Assembly (NCBI GenBank): GCA_016928755.1
Contig: JAFGKB010000319.1
Location: forward strand, 1 to 15,837
Reading direction: 5' to 3'
DNA: 15,837 nucleotides
From: Anaerolineae bacterium
GTDB taxonomy: Bacteria > Chloroflexota > Anaerolineae > B4-G1 > SLSP01
Notes under the pieces: generated by a model
Told to the model about the DNA's origin: nothing
The model's input: the letters and a program-made list of their open reading frames with translations, nothing else
The model's database searches: none
Translations under genes and position numbers: made by a program
Shown here: one piece after another, positions 1 through 6,012 of the stretch
Numbering within the stretch: position 1 is the first letter of the stretch
Layout: each line of letters opens with the position of its first letter

Positions 1-12
1 ACCTTATGTAGT

Positions 13-969
13 TTACAGTCTCGTCAGTTCAGCCACCAAGAGATCCAAAGCCACATCTGGAGAGAGCTTCCCTTGTTTGATAGCCAAGTCACTTTCTAAT
101 AATAGGTTATACGCTTGCCGTAAGGCCGCCTCGCTATAATAGTTAGCCTGGGCACATATCTTACCGGCTACAAAAGGATGGAGCTTGAGTATAGACGCAA
201 CATCTTTCTCTGTATTTCTGCGCGCCAATAACCAACTCGTCTGGATAAGCAGACGGTATTGGCGCGTCACCATCCCAAATATCCCCAACGGATGTTCCCC
301 GGCATTAAGCAGTCTATGTAAGTGCTGACTAGCTTTCCGGGCGTTGCGCTGGCCTAAGGCATCCACCATATTGAAGATTACATCCGCACTTTGAACGTAA
401 GGGACCATAATCCGTACATCTTCCACAGTTATCAGTCCCTTTCCCCCCTTATACAGTTTGAGTTTTTGGATCTCCTGGTCTAAAAGCCGCAGGTCAGGGC
501 CGATATTTTGTGCCAGTAACGCCAGTGCCTGGGATTCTAGCTTCACCTGATAACTCTTGGCCCGCTCTTGTATCCAATGGGGTAATTGGTTTTCCTTAAC
601 TGGTGCAAATTGCTGGATATCAGCCTTTAGCTTTTTTGCCTGTTTAAGTATGGGGTTGCGGGCGCCAATGGATTTATCTTCGCTGAAGATAACCTCTGTT
701 GTGCCGGGTAAGTCGGGCAGATATTCCGCTATCTGATTGAGTACATCCTTATTCGCTTTATGAAGACCGTCGCGTACAATGATAATGCGTTTATCGCCCA
801 AAAAAGGCATCGTGCTACAGGCACGGCGGAATGCATCAGGGTCTACTGGGTGCGAGAAAGTCTCTGTGTTTAAATCCTGGAGAGTGTCATCCAACCCTAA
901 TGTTTTAATGAATTTGGCCAGCGATTCCTCGCGCGCCAGGCTATTTTCTCCGTGATATATATGAATCAT
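13..969 (-). CDS. holA: DNA polymerase III, delta subunit
   Basis: This 318-residue protein has the length and layout of the HolA family. HolA is the clamp-loader subunit that opens the beta sliding clamp and, with gamma/tau and delta', loads it on DNA at the replication fork. The start (IHIYHGENS, residues 2-10) is the first strand of the AAA+-like fold. TMPFLGDKRIIIVRDG near residues 53-68 matches the family's clamp-contact and second-strand region, where MPFLG-type residues contact beta. The helical C-terminal domain (about 215-318) contains HPLGIFGMVTRQYRLL, a hallmark of the family's oligomerisation domain. As expected for delta, there is no functional Walker A. The ATG overlaps the stop of the preceding DUF6391-like gene as ATGA, so translation is probably coupled. 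It is the last gene of the hpt-sortase-DUF6391-holA group. Only 12 bases follow in the window, so its terminator is not visible. Confidence 0.93.
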   Translation of the reverse strand: MIHIYHGENSLAREESLAKFIKTLGLDDTLQDLNTETFSHPVDPDAFRRACSTMPFLGDKRIIIVRDGLHKANKDVLNQIAEYLPDLPGTTEVIFSEDKSIGARNPILKQAKKLKADIQQFAPVKENQLPHWIQERAKSYQVKLESQALALLAQNIGPDLRLLDQEIQKLKLYKGGKGLITVEDVRIMVPYVQSADVIFNMVDALGQRNARKASQHLHRLLNAGEHPLGIFGMVTRQYRLLIQTSWLLARRNTEKDVASILKLHPFVAGKICAQANYYSEAALRQAYNLLLESDLAIKQGKLSPDVALDLLVAELTRL

Positions 970-1475
970 AATGCTGTATGCTGCATATGAACTCGCAAGC
1001 GTTGATAACCAATATGTTTATCCGTGAATATGGCCATAACCTCCGCCCCTTCCAAGTTACTCTCCGTTGTCACGTGCGTCTGTATCCAGCGGCCCAACGG
1101 GCGTGAGGCCACCAACGCCACCGCACTCAGCGCAACTGCATTGATGAAGCTCTCAATGCGCGCACCTAGCTTGGCTTTCCCGTAATCCTTAAGTCCTAAT
1201 AGGGCCGCCAATGTTGTCAGCGTCGCCGTTGTGACAAGATTGGTTCCACAGTTGGGATGAATGCGTAAGGATTCCCGCCCAGCTTTGAGTTGCTTTATGG
1301 CCTCTTGGACGATAGGAATAACTTCTTCTGCTGAAAGTGATGTATAAAGTGTGAAACCAAATGGCCCAGATAATCCAAACACCGCGGCCTGCGGGTATTG
1401 GTGTCCCAATAGGGTGATTGTGGCATGTTCAATAGAGTGATTACGTCGTATACGGCGTATTAGATTGATGATCAT
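966..1475 (-). CDS. DUF6391-like conserved membrane protein
   Basis: This 169-residue protein has no known function. I recognise the pattern of the DUF6391 family seen in cyanobacteria and Chloroflexota. It opens with a basic segment ending RRNHSIEHATI (residues 10-20), rich in His and Glu. A short soluble part follows, then IHPNCGTN (72-79), which combines His and Cys. Two hydrophobic segments (about 80-95 and 108-125) suggest a double-pass or hairpin membrane protein. The conserved NHxxEHAT and HPNCGTN blocks could form a metal site or an enzyme centre; this is inference only. The ATG overlaps the upstream sortase stop (ATGA), and the 3' end overlaps the holA start in the same way. A Shine-Dalgarno-like GAGGAGAG lies 6-7 bases upstream, inside the sortase gene. 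Co-expression with sortase and holA is likely, but a functional link is not shown. Confidence 0.75.
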   Translation of the reverse strand: MIINLIRRIRRNHSIEHATITLLGHQYPQAAVFGLSGPFGFTLYTSLSAEEVIPIVQEAIKQLKAGRESLRIHPNCGTNLVTTATLTTLAALLGLKDYGKAKLGARIESFINAVALSAVALVASRPLGRWIQTHVTTESNLEGAEVMAIFTDKHIGYQRLRVHMQHTAL

Positions 1476-2239
1476 TGTAAACTCTCCTCTTCCGGTATAT
1501 TTATAGTGGGAATGGGATAAGCAATCACAATCAGTCGGTTTGCCAGGCTGCCATATGGATGGCAGGTCACCAGTGTCAAGCGTTCGTCAGTTGTCGGTTG
1601 CACATATTGGGCATTTTGCATCCTGGTCTCTAGTGATTGCCCACCTTCTGGTAGGATATAAATATCCTCAATCTCATAATTATAGGTCTTTTCGTTAGCT
1701 CCTTGCATCTGGATAATATCACCGGCTTCCAGTTTATAAAGGTCACGAAAAACCTCACCTCTCGAGGTATTGTGGCCGTTCAGGACAGTATTACCCGGCA
1801 TCCCCAAGGGCACCGATGTATTATGCCAACCGGCAGCGCGCCAATCTGGCACATTCCACACGGCCTGTTCCAGTCCATTAACAACGGTTACCTGCCAGTC
1901 AATGGGGATTACCGGAGCATCAAGATTAAGTCTCTCAATATATATGCGTGTTGGCTCCGTTATCTCTGCAGTAGGTGTAGGTTGGAGAGTCGGTGTAGGT
2001 TCAATAGTTGGTAGAGGCGTCACGGTAGGTATTGCAATAGCAGTTACTATGGGCCTATCGGGGCTAGGTGCTGGTCCCGATGCGCGGGTTGCCGACGAAG
2101 TGGCAGTCGTAAGCATGGTGATAGATAAAGACCCTTGGAGATAGGGCGGTAAAACAAAAGGGATGATGACCAATGCACCTAATAAAAAACCTGCTATCCC
2201 GCCCATTATAATCTGTGAGATAACTTTTTGCCGGTTCAT
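1472..2239 (-). CDS. Sortase family transpeptidase, N-terminally anchored
   Basis: This 255-residue protein belongs to the sortase superfamily of cysteine transpeptidases, which act on sorting signals of exported proteins outside the membrane. An uncleaved hydrophobic anchor lies at about 9-31, with a positively charged start, so the enzyme should face outside. A Thr/Pro-rich stalk (about 45-95) follows, then the beta-barrel domain (about 96-245). The catalytic triad is visible: His156 in LNGHNTSRG, Cys226 in TLVTCHPYG and Arg235 in ANRLIVIA. The TLVTC motif is canonical. The class is not settled; it looks like the single-gene sortases common in Chloroflexota. No sortase substrate or pilin gene is in the window, so a housekeeping or distant-substrate role is inferred. 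The gene starts 8 bases after the hpt stop with no clear Shine-Dalgarno, suggesting coupling to hpt. Confidence 0.9.
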   Translation of the reverse strand: MNRQKVISQIIMGGIAGFLLGALVIIPFVLPPYLQGSLSITMLTTATSSATRASGPAPSPDRPIVTAIAIPTVTPLPTIEPTPTLQPTPTAEITEPTRIYIERLNLDAPVIPIDWQVTVVNGLEQAVWNVPDWRAAGWHNTSVPLGMPGNTVLNGHNTSRGEVFRDLYKLEAGDIIQMQGANEKTYNYEIEDIYILPEGGQSLETRMQNAQYVQPTTDERLTLVTCHPYGSLANRLIVIAYPIPTINIPEEESLQ

Positions 2240-2247
2240 ATATACAT

Positions 2248-2805
2248 TTACTGATCCCAGTTTTGATATACCTCAGCTTTGAGCACGCCGATAAAGGGTA
2301 AATTACGATATTGTTCGGCAAAATCCAGGCCGTAGCCAATCACGAATTCATCAGGGACCTCAAAACCGACAAAATCCACCGGGACTTCCAGGATGCGCCG
2401 ACTGGGCTTGTTAAGCAAGGTCGCAACTCGTAAACTCGCGGGGTTACGGGTGCTCATGTTGCGGATAATATAATCCAGCGTATTTCCGGTGTCCACTATA
2501 TCTTCAACAATAACCACATGGCGATTTTCGATACTAGCGGCTAAATCCAACAAGATACGTACAATGCCACTACTCTTGGTCGAATGGCCATAACTGGATA
2601 TTTCCATAAAGTCTAGTTCGTGGCGGAATGTCAGGTGCCGGGTGAGATCAGATAAGAACATATAGGCACCTTTAAGGATACAGACCAGCAATGGGGGATT
2701 ATCATCACTATAAATAGCGTTCATCTCCCCGGCAAGTTCCTTAATACGTTGTTGGATTTGCTCCTCAGAAACCAATACTTTCTCTACATCATTATATAAA
2801 GACAT
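2248..2805 (-). CDS. hpt: Hypoxanthine phosphoribosyltransferase, paralogue 1
   Basis: This 185-residue cytosolic purine-salvage enzyme transfers phosphoribose from PRPP to hypoxanthine and/or guanine. The PRPP loop VVIVEDIVDTGNT is at 97-109, with the acidic pair Glu101-Asp102 and catalytic-base candidate Asp105. LKG (44-46) is the cis-peptide region that binds pyrophosphate, and LNKPSRR (131-137) supplies the Lys that reads the purine oxo group. The base-stacking position is Phe154 in VPDEFVIGYG, as in classical enzymes. The length is normal for bacterial Hpt. A second hpt paralogue lies just upstream, separated by a terminator and this gene's own promoter. An AGAGGAG element sits 11 bases before the ATG, a slightly long spacing. 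It is the first gene of the group ending in holA. Hypoxanthine versus guanine preference cannot be read from the sequence. Confidence 0.94.
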   Translation of the reverse strand: MSLYNDVEKVLVSEEQIQQRIKELAGEMNAIYSDDNPPLLVCILKGAYMFLSDLTRHLTFRHELDFMEISSYGHSTKSSGIVRILLDLAASIENRHVVIVEDIVDTGNTLDYIIRNMSTRNPASLRVATLLNKPSRRILEVPVDFVGFEVPDEFVIGYGLDFAEQYRNLPFIGVLKAEVYQNWDQ

Positions 2806-2852
2806 CTCTTATTTTTCTCCTCTAATATTCATATAGACTCTGTGTATAAGCC

Positions 2853-2880
2853 AGTATAATAAACAAAAATCCCCCGTCAA
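2853..2880 (-). promoter_or_regulatory. Sigma-70-type promoter for the hpt-sortase-holA group
   Basis: On the minus strand a -35 box TTGACG (plus-strand 2875-2880) and a -10 box TATACT (plus-strand 2853-2858) are separated by 16 bases. Transcription would start near 2846 and give a leader of about 40 bases before the hpt ATG at 2805. The -35 box lies in the loop and 3' arm of the intrinsic terminator of the upstream tdk-hpt unit, and the spacer is its T-tract. This gives a compact end-one-start-next arrangement. Confidence 0.65.
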
Positions 2881-2896
2881 GCAAGTACGGGGGATT
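2861..2896 (-). terminator. Intrinsic terminator after the tdk-hpt unit
   Basis: A perfect 10-bp stem (arms at 2868-2877 and 2887-2896, AATCCCCCGT with its complement) with a 9-base loop is followed, in the minus-strand direction, by TTTTTGTTT. It lies 55 bases beyond the stop of the second hpt paralogue (2951-3517), as expected for rho-independent termination of that minus-strand transcript. Confidence 0.88.
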
Positions 2897-2950
2897 CTGA
2901 AGATAACACGCGCCTAATAGTTCATATATTGAACCGGTAGGGGTATCCCA

Positions 2951-3517
2951 TTACTTCTCGTATACTGAAGGTTTGATCGCTGCTATATAGGGCAGTGTGC
3001 GGAAACGGTCCGCGAAATCCAACCCGTAGCCCACCACCCAAACATTAGGAATCTCAAAACCCAGGTAGTCCACTTGAACTTCTACTTGCCGGCGGTCAGG
3101 CTTGCTGAGAATAACACTGGTTTTCAGAGAAGCCGGCTGGCGTGCTTTAAAAACCCGTTGTAGGTAACTTAGGGTATACCCGGTATCGAGAATATCCTCA
3201 ACAATGAGCACGTGCCGTCCGGTGATATCGGTCCGTGTATCCATAATCATACGGACTGCCCCGGTGGCATCGGCCTTATCCGCGTAACTCGATAGGGCGA
3301 TAAAATCTACCCGGTGGGGCACAGTTAACCGGCGGCTTAAATCTGCCATAAAAATAAAAGCGCCTTTTAATACGCCAACCAGGATAAAATCCTCATTGCG
3401 AATCCCCTTGTAATCAGCACTAATCTCCGCCGCCATCTCTCTGACTCGTTGCTGGATGGTGGCCTCATCGAGTAAAACTCGCTCTACTGAATCGGGAAGC
3501 GATGTTTCTATCATCAT
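2951..3517 (-). CDS. hpt: Hypoxanthine phosphoribosyltransferase-like, paralogue 2
   Basis: This 188-residue purine phosphoribosyltransferase is clearly homologous to its downstream neighbour but divergent. It keeps the PRPP loop VLIVEDILDTGYT (103-115) with Glu107-Asp108 and Asp111, the LKG turn (50-52) and the LSKPDRR base-reading Lys (139). At the purine-stacking position it has Trp160 (IPNVWVVGYG) where paralogue 1 has Phe154, and the preceding residue is Val rather than an acidic one. This may mean a different purine preference, such as guanine or xanthine; that is inference. Two ATG codons are in tandem. I chose the first, which has GGAG five bases upstream. It overlaps the tdk stop by one base (TAATG), so it is translationally coupled to thymidine kinase in a small nucleotide-salvage operon. 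Confidence 0.92.
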   Translation of the reverse strand: MMIETSLPDSVERVLLDEATIQQRVREMAAEISADYKGIRNEDFILVGVLKGAFIFMADLSRRLTVPHRVDFIALSSYADKADATGAVRMIMDTRTDITGRHVLIVEDILDTGYTLSYLQRVFKARQPASLKTSVILSKPDRRQVEVQVDYLGFEIPNVWVVGYGLDFADRFRTLPYIAAIKPSVYEK

Positions 3518-4116
3518 TATGACTCCTTTTCTGAATAACGGTGTGGGACCTCATGACAGCCGCGACAACGGGCCTCGTATACTTCATGGGCACCGACGAG
3601 GACAACCGGGTCCTCATAGTAGGCCGGCTCACCGTTAATCAGTCGTTGGGAACGACTGGCCGGCCCCCCACAAACAACACAAATAGCATGAAGTTTTTCA
3701 ACTTCCTCAGCAACAGCTAAAATTTGCGGGAGAGGGCCAAAAGGTGCGCCTCGGAAATCCATATCCAGGCCCGCGCAAATGACCCGTTTCCCTGAATCTG
3801 CCAGTTCTTGGCAAAGGCTCACCACATCCTCTCCAAAAAACTGAATTTCATCAATCGCAACCACCTCTGTATCGGGTGCTAATCGCTCGCGGATCTCATC
3901 ACTATTATCCACTGCAATCGCGCCTTCTTTTAAGCCGTTATGTGAAGCTATCGCACTTCTATGGTAACGTTGATCGATGGTGGGTTTAAATACCTGAACC
4001 TTCTGCTTCGCAATTTGTGCCCGGCGTACACGCCGGATTAACTCCTCAGTTTTTCCGCTGAACATACTACCGCAGATGACTTCTATCCAGCCAGCACTGG
4101 GGGCCTTCCACAACAT
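3517..4116 (-). CDS. tdk: Thymidine kinase (type II, zinc-containing)
   Basis: This 199-residue cytosolic enzyme phosphorylates thymidine to dTMP with ATP for pyrimidine deoxynucleoside salvage. The P-loop GSMFSGKT is at residues 16-23. DEIQFF (89-94) contains the Walker-B-type Asp89 and the catalytic-base candidate Glu90. The C-terminal lasso and zinc site use Cys146 and Cys149 (ICVVCGG) with Cys184 and Cys187 (ARCRGCHE), so all four zinc ligands are intact. YYEDPVVLVGAHEVYEARC is the usual substrate-binding tail region. Length and order of motifs are those of the family. AAGGAG lies five bases before the ATG. The gene follows the terminator of the rplU-rpmA-rpmE operon and overlaps the following hpt by one base, so tdk-hpt should be a separate two-gene transcript. 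Confidence 0.95.
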   Translation of the reverse strand: MLWKAPSAGWIEVICGSMFSGKTEELIRRVRRAQIAKQKVQVFKPTIDQRYHRSAIASHNGLKEGAIAVDNSDEIRERLAPDTEVVAIDEIQFFGEDVVSLCQELADSGKRVICAGLDMDFRGAPFGPLPQILAVAEEVEKLHAICVVCGGPASRSQRLINGEPAYYEDPVVLVGAHEVYEARCRGCHEVPHRYSEKES

Positions 4117-4146
4117 AGCATCTCCTTAAAAAAGAAAAAGATTGGG

Positions 4147-4176
4147 TGAATACAATTAAAGGGGTAATAGTTGCAA
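4147..4176 (-). promoter_or_regulatory. Possible promoter for tdk-hpt
   Basis: Because an intrinsic terminator separates rpmE from tdk, tdk needs its own start. The best candidate on the minus strand is TTGCAA (plus-strand 4171-4176), 18 bases, then TATTCA (plus-strand 4147-4152). The match is only fair, and the -35 overlaps the end of the terminator T-tract. A start near 4140 would leave a leader of about 24 bases containing the AAGGAG site. Confidence 0.35.
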
Positions 4177-4209
4177 AAAAAGAGGCAGGGTTAGCACTGT
4201 CCCTGCCTC
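4174..4209 (-). terminator. Intrinsic terminator after rplU-rpmA-rpmE
   Basis: A perfect 9-bp stem (arms 4182-4190 and 4201-4209, GAGGCAGGG and its complement) with a 10-base loop is followed on the minus strand by seven T residues (plus-strand 4175-4181). It starts 12 bases beyond the L31 stop codon. This is a textbook rho-independent terminator for the ribosomal-protein operon. Confidence 0.92.
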
Positions 4210-4221
4210 ACTTGATTAAGA

Positions 4222-4725
4222 TTAGTCTTCTTCTTCAGTGGTGGCTTCTTCCACGACTTCGACTTCTTCATCGCCGGGAAGAACAAACCCACGAGCTCGC
4301 ATTTGCTTCTTCATATCGGCTAAGGATTTCAGACCAAAACCCGACAGCTCGGTAAAGGCTTCATCGCCTCCCTCAGCTAAGCGTTCAAGAATCTGACCGG
4401 CTTTCTCAAAGCCCGCTTCATTCAACAGCTTCTCGATACGGCTACTAAGCCCTAGTTTCCTGACTGATAATTCAGGTGAAGTGCGCGCCTTCCGGCGGCG
4501 TTCGGCGGCGTCAATAGCTTCCTGACGCGCCTGTAAACGGCGCATAAAGCGGTCAACCTGTCCCTCAGTATCAACGATGCGTTGCTCACCAGTAAAGAAG
4601 GGATGACATTTATCACAAACATCAGTACGAAGTTCCGGTATGGTAGACCCTACATTCCAGGTATTTCCACACGCACAGATAACCTTCGCTTCTGGGTACC
4701 ATTTAGGGTGGATTTCAGGTTTCAT
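4222..4725 (-). CDS. rpmE: Ribosomal protein L31 fused to an RNA-polymerase alpha-CTD-like domain
   Basis: Residues 1-65 are a typical zinc-type bL31. It starts MKPEIHPKW, has ligands Cys17, Cys19, Cys37 and Cys40, the CHPFFTG motif (40-46) and the family tail VDRFMRRL. bL31 sits at the intersubunit bridge of the ribosome. Normal L31 is about 70 residues; this one is 167. A charged, probably helical linker (66-84) leads to a domain at about 85-147 with two helix-hairpin-helix-type turns. It strongly resembles the C-terminal domain of RNA polymerase alpha: LGLSSRIEKLLNEAGF, then ELSGFGLKSLADMKKQMRARGF. An acidic tail (152-167) ends the protein. The alignment is by eye. The ATG overlaps the rpmA stop (ATGA), with GGGAGG nine bases upstream, so synthesis is coupled to L27. 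Confidence 0.9.
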   Translation of the reverse strand: MKPEIHPKWYPEAKVICACGNTWNVGSTIPELRTDVCDKCHPFFTGEQRIVDTEGQVDRFMRRLQARQEAIDAAERRRKARTSPELSVRKLGLSSRIEKLLNEAGFEKAGQILERLAEGGDEAFTELSGFGLKSLADMKKQMRARGFVLPGDEEVEVVEEATTEEED

Positions 4726-4982
4726 GCTGCTATACCTCCCTCGGGATAAACATTGACGGTTTTACGTCCCTGTTTATCTTCAAATTTTACGACGCCATCA
4801 ATCAAGGCGAAGAGTGTGTAATCGCGGCCCATACCAACATTACGGCCAGGTTTGAAGTGCATCCCTACCTGTCGCACAATGATATTGCCCGCTATTACAA
4901 CCTCACCGCCGTATTTCTTGACGCCACGGCGTTTTGAGTGGCTATCTCGACCATTGACACCTGTAGCTTTTTTGCGTGCCAT
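4722..4982 (-). CDS. rpmA: 50S ribosomal protein L27
   Basis: This 86-residue bL27 is a large-subunit protein whose flexible N-terminus reaches the peptidyl-transferase centre. It starts MARKKATGVNGRDSHSKR, a variant of the common HKKAGGS-NGRDS start, with no N-terminal extension needing Firmicutes-type cleavage. The core GGEVVIAGNIIVRQVG (25-40) and NVGMGRDYTLFALIDGVVKFE (48-68) are diagnostic. The ATG lies five bases after the rplU stop, with AAGGA just upstream. Its stop overlaps the L31 start. The rplU-rpmA pairing is almost universal in bacteria, and both proteins are made from the promoter upstream of rplU. Confidence 0.97.
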   Translation of the reverse strand: MARKKATGVNGRDSHSKRRGVKKYGGEVVIAGNIIVRQVGMHFKPGRNVGMGRDYTLFALIDGVVKFEDKQGRKTVNVYPEGGIAA

Positions 4983-4987
4983 TTTCC

Positions 4988-5305
4988 TTATGCTCCTCTC
5001 ACTATCTCATCGACTCTTAGGCGCATATAGGTTTGGCGATGTCCCATGCGGCGGCGATAGCGTTCCTTGGGCTTATACTTGAAAATGCGAATTTTAGGAC
5101 CACGGAATTCTTCCACAACAGTGGCAACAACTTTCGCCTCTGGAATAGTGGGGTGTCCAACAACTACATCATCATTATCTGATACCAAATAAACATCTTC
5201 AAGAGTAATTTTCGTACCAACAGGATATGGTAGGCGCTCCACAATGAGATCGCCTCCGACGGTTGCCTTATATTGATGTGCGCCTGACTTTACAATTGCG
5301 TACAC
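4988..5305 (-). CDS. rplU: 50S ribosomal protein L21
   Basis: This 105-residue bL21 is an early-binding large-subunit protein that contacts 23S rRNA and L20. The start YAIVKSGAHQYKATVGGDL and the C-terminal basic block FKYKPKERYRRRMGHRQTYMRL (about 75-96) are family signatures; the latter binds rRNA. The start codon is GTG (plus-strand CAC at 5303-5305), supported by GGAGG six bases upstream and by homologues that begin MYAIV. It is the first gene of the rplU-rpmA-rpmE operon and has a near-consensus promoter overlapping the end of the preceding Mut7-C gene. A small hairpin lies in its leader and could serve autoregulation. Confidence 0.96.
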   Translation of the reverse strand: MYAIVKSGAHQYKATVGGDLIVERLPYPVGTKITLEDVYLVSDNDDVVVGHPTIPEAKVVATVVEEFRGPKIRIFKYKPKERYRRRMGHRQTYMRLRVDEIVRGA

Positions 5306-5332
5306 GTTCTTCCTCCCTATTACACAATAGGA

Positions 5333-5356
5333 GCCGATCCCAGAACGGGTCTCGGC
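5333..5356 (-). promoter_or_regulatory. Hairpin in the rplU leader
   Basis: In the expected leader (about 5306-5359) an imperfect stem forms between 5333-5341 and 5347-5356: five G-C/A-T pairs, a small asymmetric bulge, then CCC/GGG around a 5-base loop. No T-tract follows, so it is not an attenuator terminator. Autoregulatory leaders of ribosomal-protein operons often take such forms, but I do not recognise a named L21 leader class here. Confidence 0.4.
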
Positions 5357-5365
5357 TGCTAGGTC

Positions 5366-5393
5366 ATTATATACAAGTCGTTAAATTTGTCAA
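5366..5393 (-). promoter_or_regulatory. Strong sigma-70-type promoter for rplU-rpmA-rpmE
   Basis: On the minus strand a perfect -35 TTGACA (plus-strand 5388-5393) and a perfect -10 TATAAT (plus-strand 5366-5371) are separated by 16 bases. The -35 overlaps the TGA stop of the upstream Mut7-C gene. Initiation near 5359 gives a leader of about 54 bases to the GTG start. A consensus promoter fits a highly expressed ribosomal operon. Confidence 0.85.
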
Positions 5394-5887
5394 TCCCCTG
5401 ATATCTCTTTATTATTTGCCAATACCTCTTGGACTTTCTCCTCCATCGCTTGCCAATGAGTTCCCGGCCAATAAACCCGCCCACACTCTGGACAACGCCG
5501 GAACTGGTTTTGCGTATCTTTGACATATGGGGGCACATGTTGGGCGGCTTCTTCCACAGATATATCTTCCAGAACTGCGTTGCAATGCATACACCGGGGT
5601 GGTATATCCGGCAGTAAAGGAGGAATTTCCTGAATAGTTTGGGCAAGTTGTGTCTCTAGTTCTTCAGACTCAATAAATACAACTTGTAGCCCGCGTCTAT
5701 TGGCTAATTCACGATCCCGGGTGAGCAAAATGCGTTCCTCCGCACGTGCACGTGCTGCAATCAAAGTATCCGGACCTTTAGCTATATACACGACATCATA
5801 GCCCAAAACTCTAAGCCACCGGGCCAGCTTACCTAACATTGCATCCGCCAATAGTTTTGGCGCTTGTGAAGTTACGAGTTGGTTCAT
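5390..5887 (-). CDS. Mut7-C RNase domain protein (PIN-like) with zinc ribbon
   Basis: This 165-residue protein matches the Mut7-C (formerly DUF82) family. These are PIN-like putative ribonucleases found alone in bacteria and archaea and at the C-terminus of animal MUT-7 exonucleases. The N-terminal half has the PIN-like acidic residues: Asp15 in LADAMLGKLARWLRVLGYD, Asp40 in KGPD, and Asp58 in LLTRDRELANRRG. The C-terminal half carries a zinc ribbon with Cys99, Cys102 (RCMHCN), Cys132 and Cys135 (RCPECGRVYWPGTHW), typical of the family. The ATG lacks a Shine-Dalgarno, and a putative promoter is so close that the message would be nearly leaderless. It is divergent from radA. Substrate is unknown; RNA processing or turnover is inferred from the fold. 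Confidence 0.88.
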   Translation of the reverse strand: MNQLVTSQAPKLLADAMLGKLARWLRVLGYDVVYIAKGPDTLIAARARAEERILLTRDRELANRRGLQVVFIESEELETQLAQTIQEIPPLLPDIPPRCMHCNAVLEDISVEEAAQHVPPYVKDTQNQFRRCPECGRVYWPGTHWQAMEEKVQEVLANNKEISGD

Positions 5888-5901
5888 AGTATAATTAGTG
5901 T

Positions 5902-5931
5902 ATCATAGGTTCCGGTAGGTTCAAGTCGTAA
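5902..5931 (-). promoter_or_regulatory. Possible promoter for the Mut7-C gene
   Basis: On the minus strand TTACGA (plus-strand 5926-5931), 18 bases, then TATGAT (plus-strand 5902-5907) would start transcription near 5895, about 8 bases before the ATG. This fits the lack of a Shine-Dalgarno. A second -10-like TATACT directly abuts the ATG but has no partner at proper spacing. Confidence 0.35.
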
Positions 5932-5943
5932 CTCAGTAAAACG

Positions 5944-5982
5944 GCTTAAAGACTGAGGAAAGTCTCGGTTAGCTTCTTTTTT
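5944..5982 (+). other. Small hairpin with T-tract in the Mut7-C/radA gap
   Basis: The gap 5888-6104 between divergent genes holds, besides the promoters, a 5-bp stem AGACT/AGTCT (5950-5954 and 5961-5965). A weak outer GCT/AGC pairing and TTCTTTTTT (5974-5982) follow on the plus strand. It looks like a weak intrinsic terminator, yet no plus-strand gene precedes it. It could block antisense transcription toward radA or be chance. Confidence 0.3.
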
Positions 5983-6012
5983 ATGGGACCGGCGTCTGTG
6001 CATAATAATGGG

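Noticed and set aside
1703..2144. Two plus-strand open frames across the sortase stalk
   Set aside because: They mirror the repetitive Thr/Pro codons of the sortase linker and have no recognisable domain or start signals.
5954..5968. TGAGGAAAGTCTCGG resembles the GAGGAAAGTCCGG core of bacterial RNase P RNA
   Set aside because: The rest of the RNA (about 350 bases with matching distal core) cannot fit before radA at 6105, and the flanks do not pair as P1-P4; a chance match.
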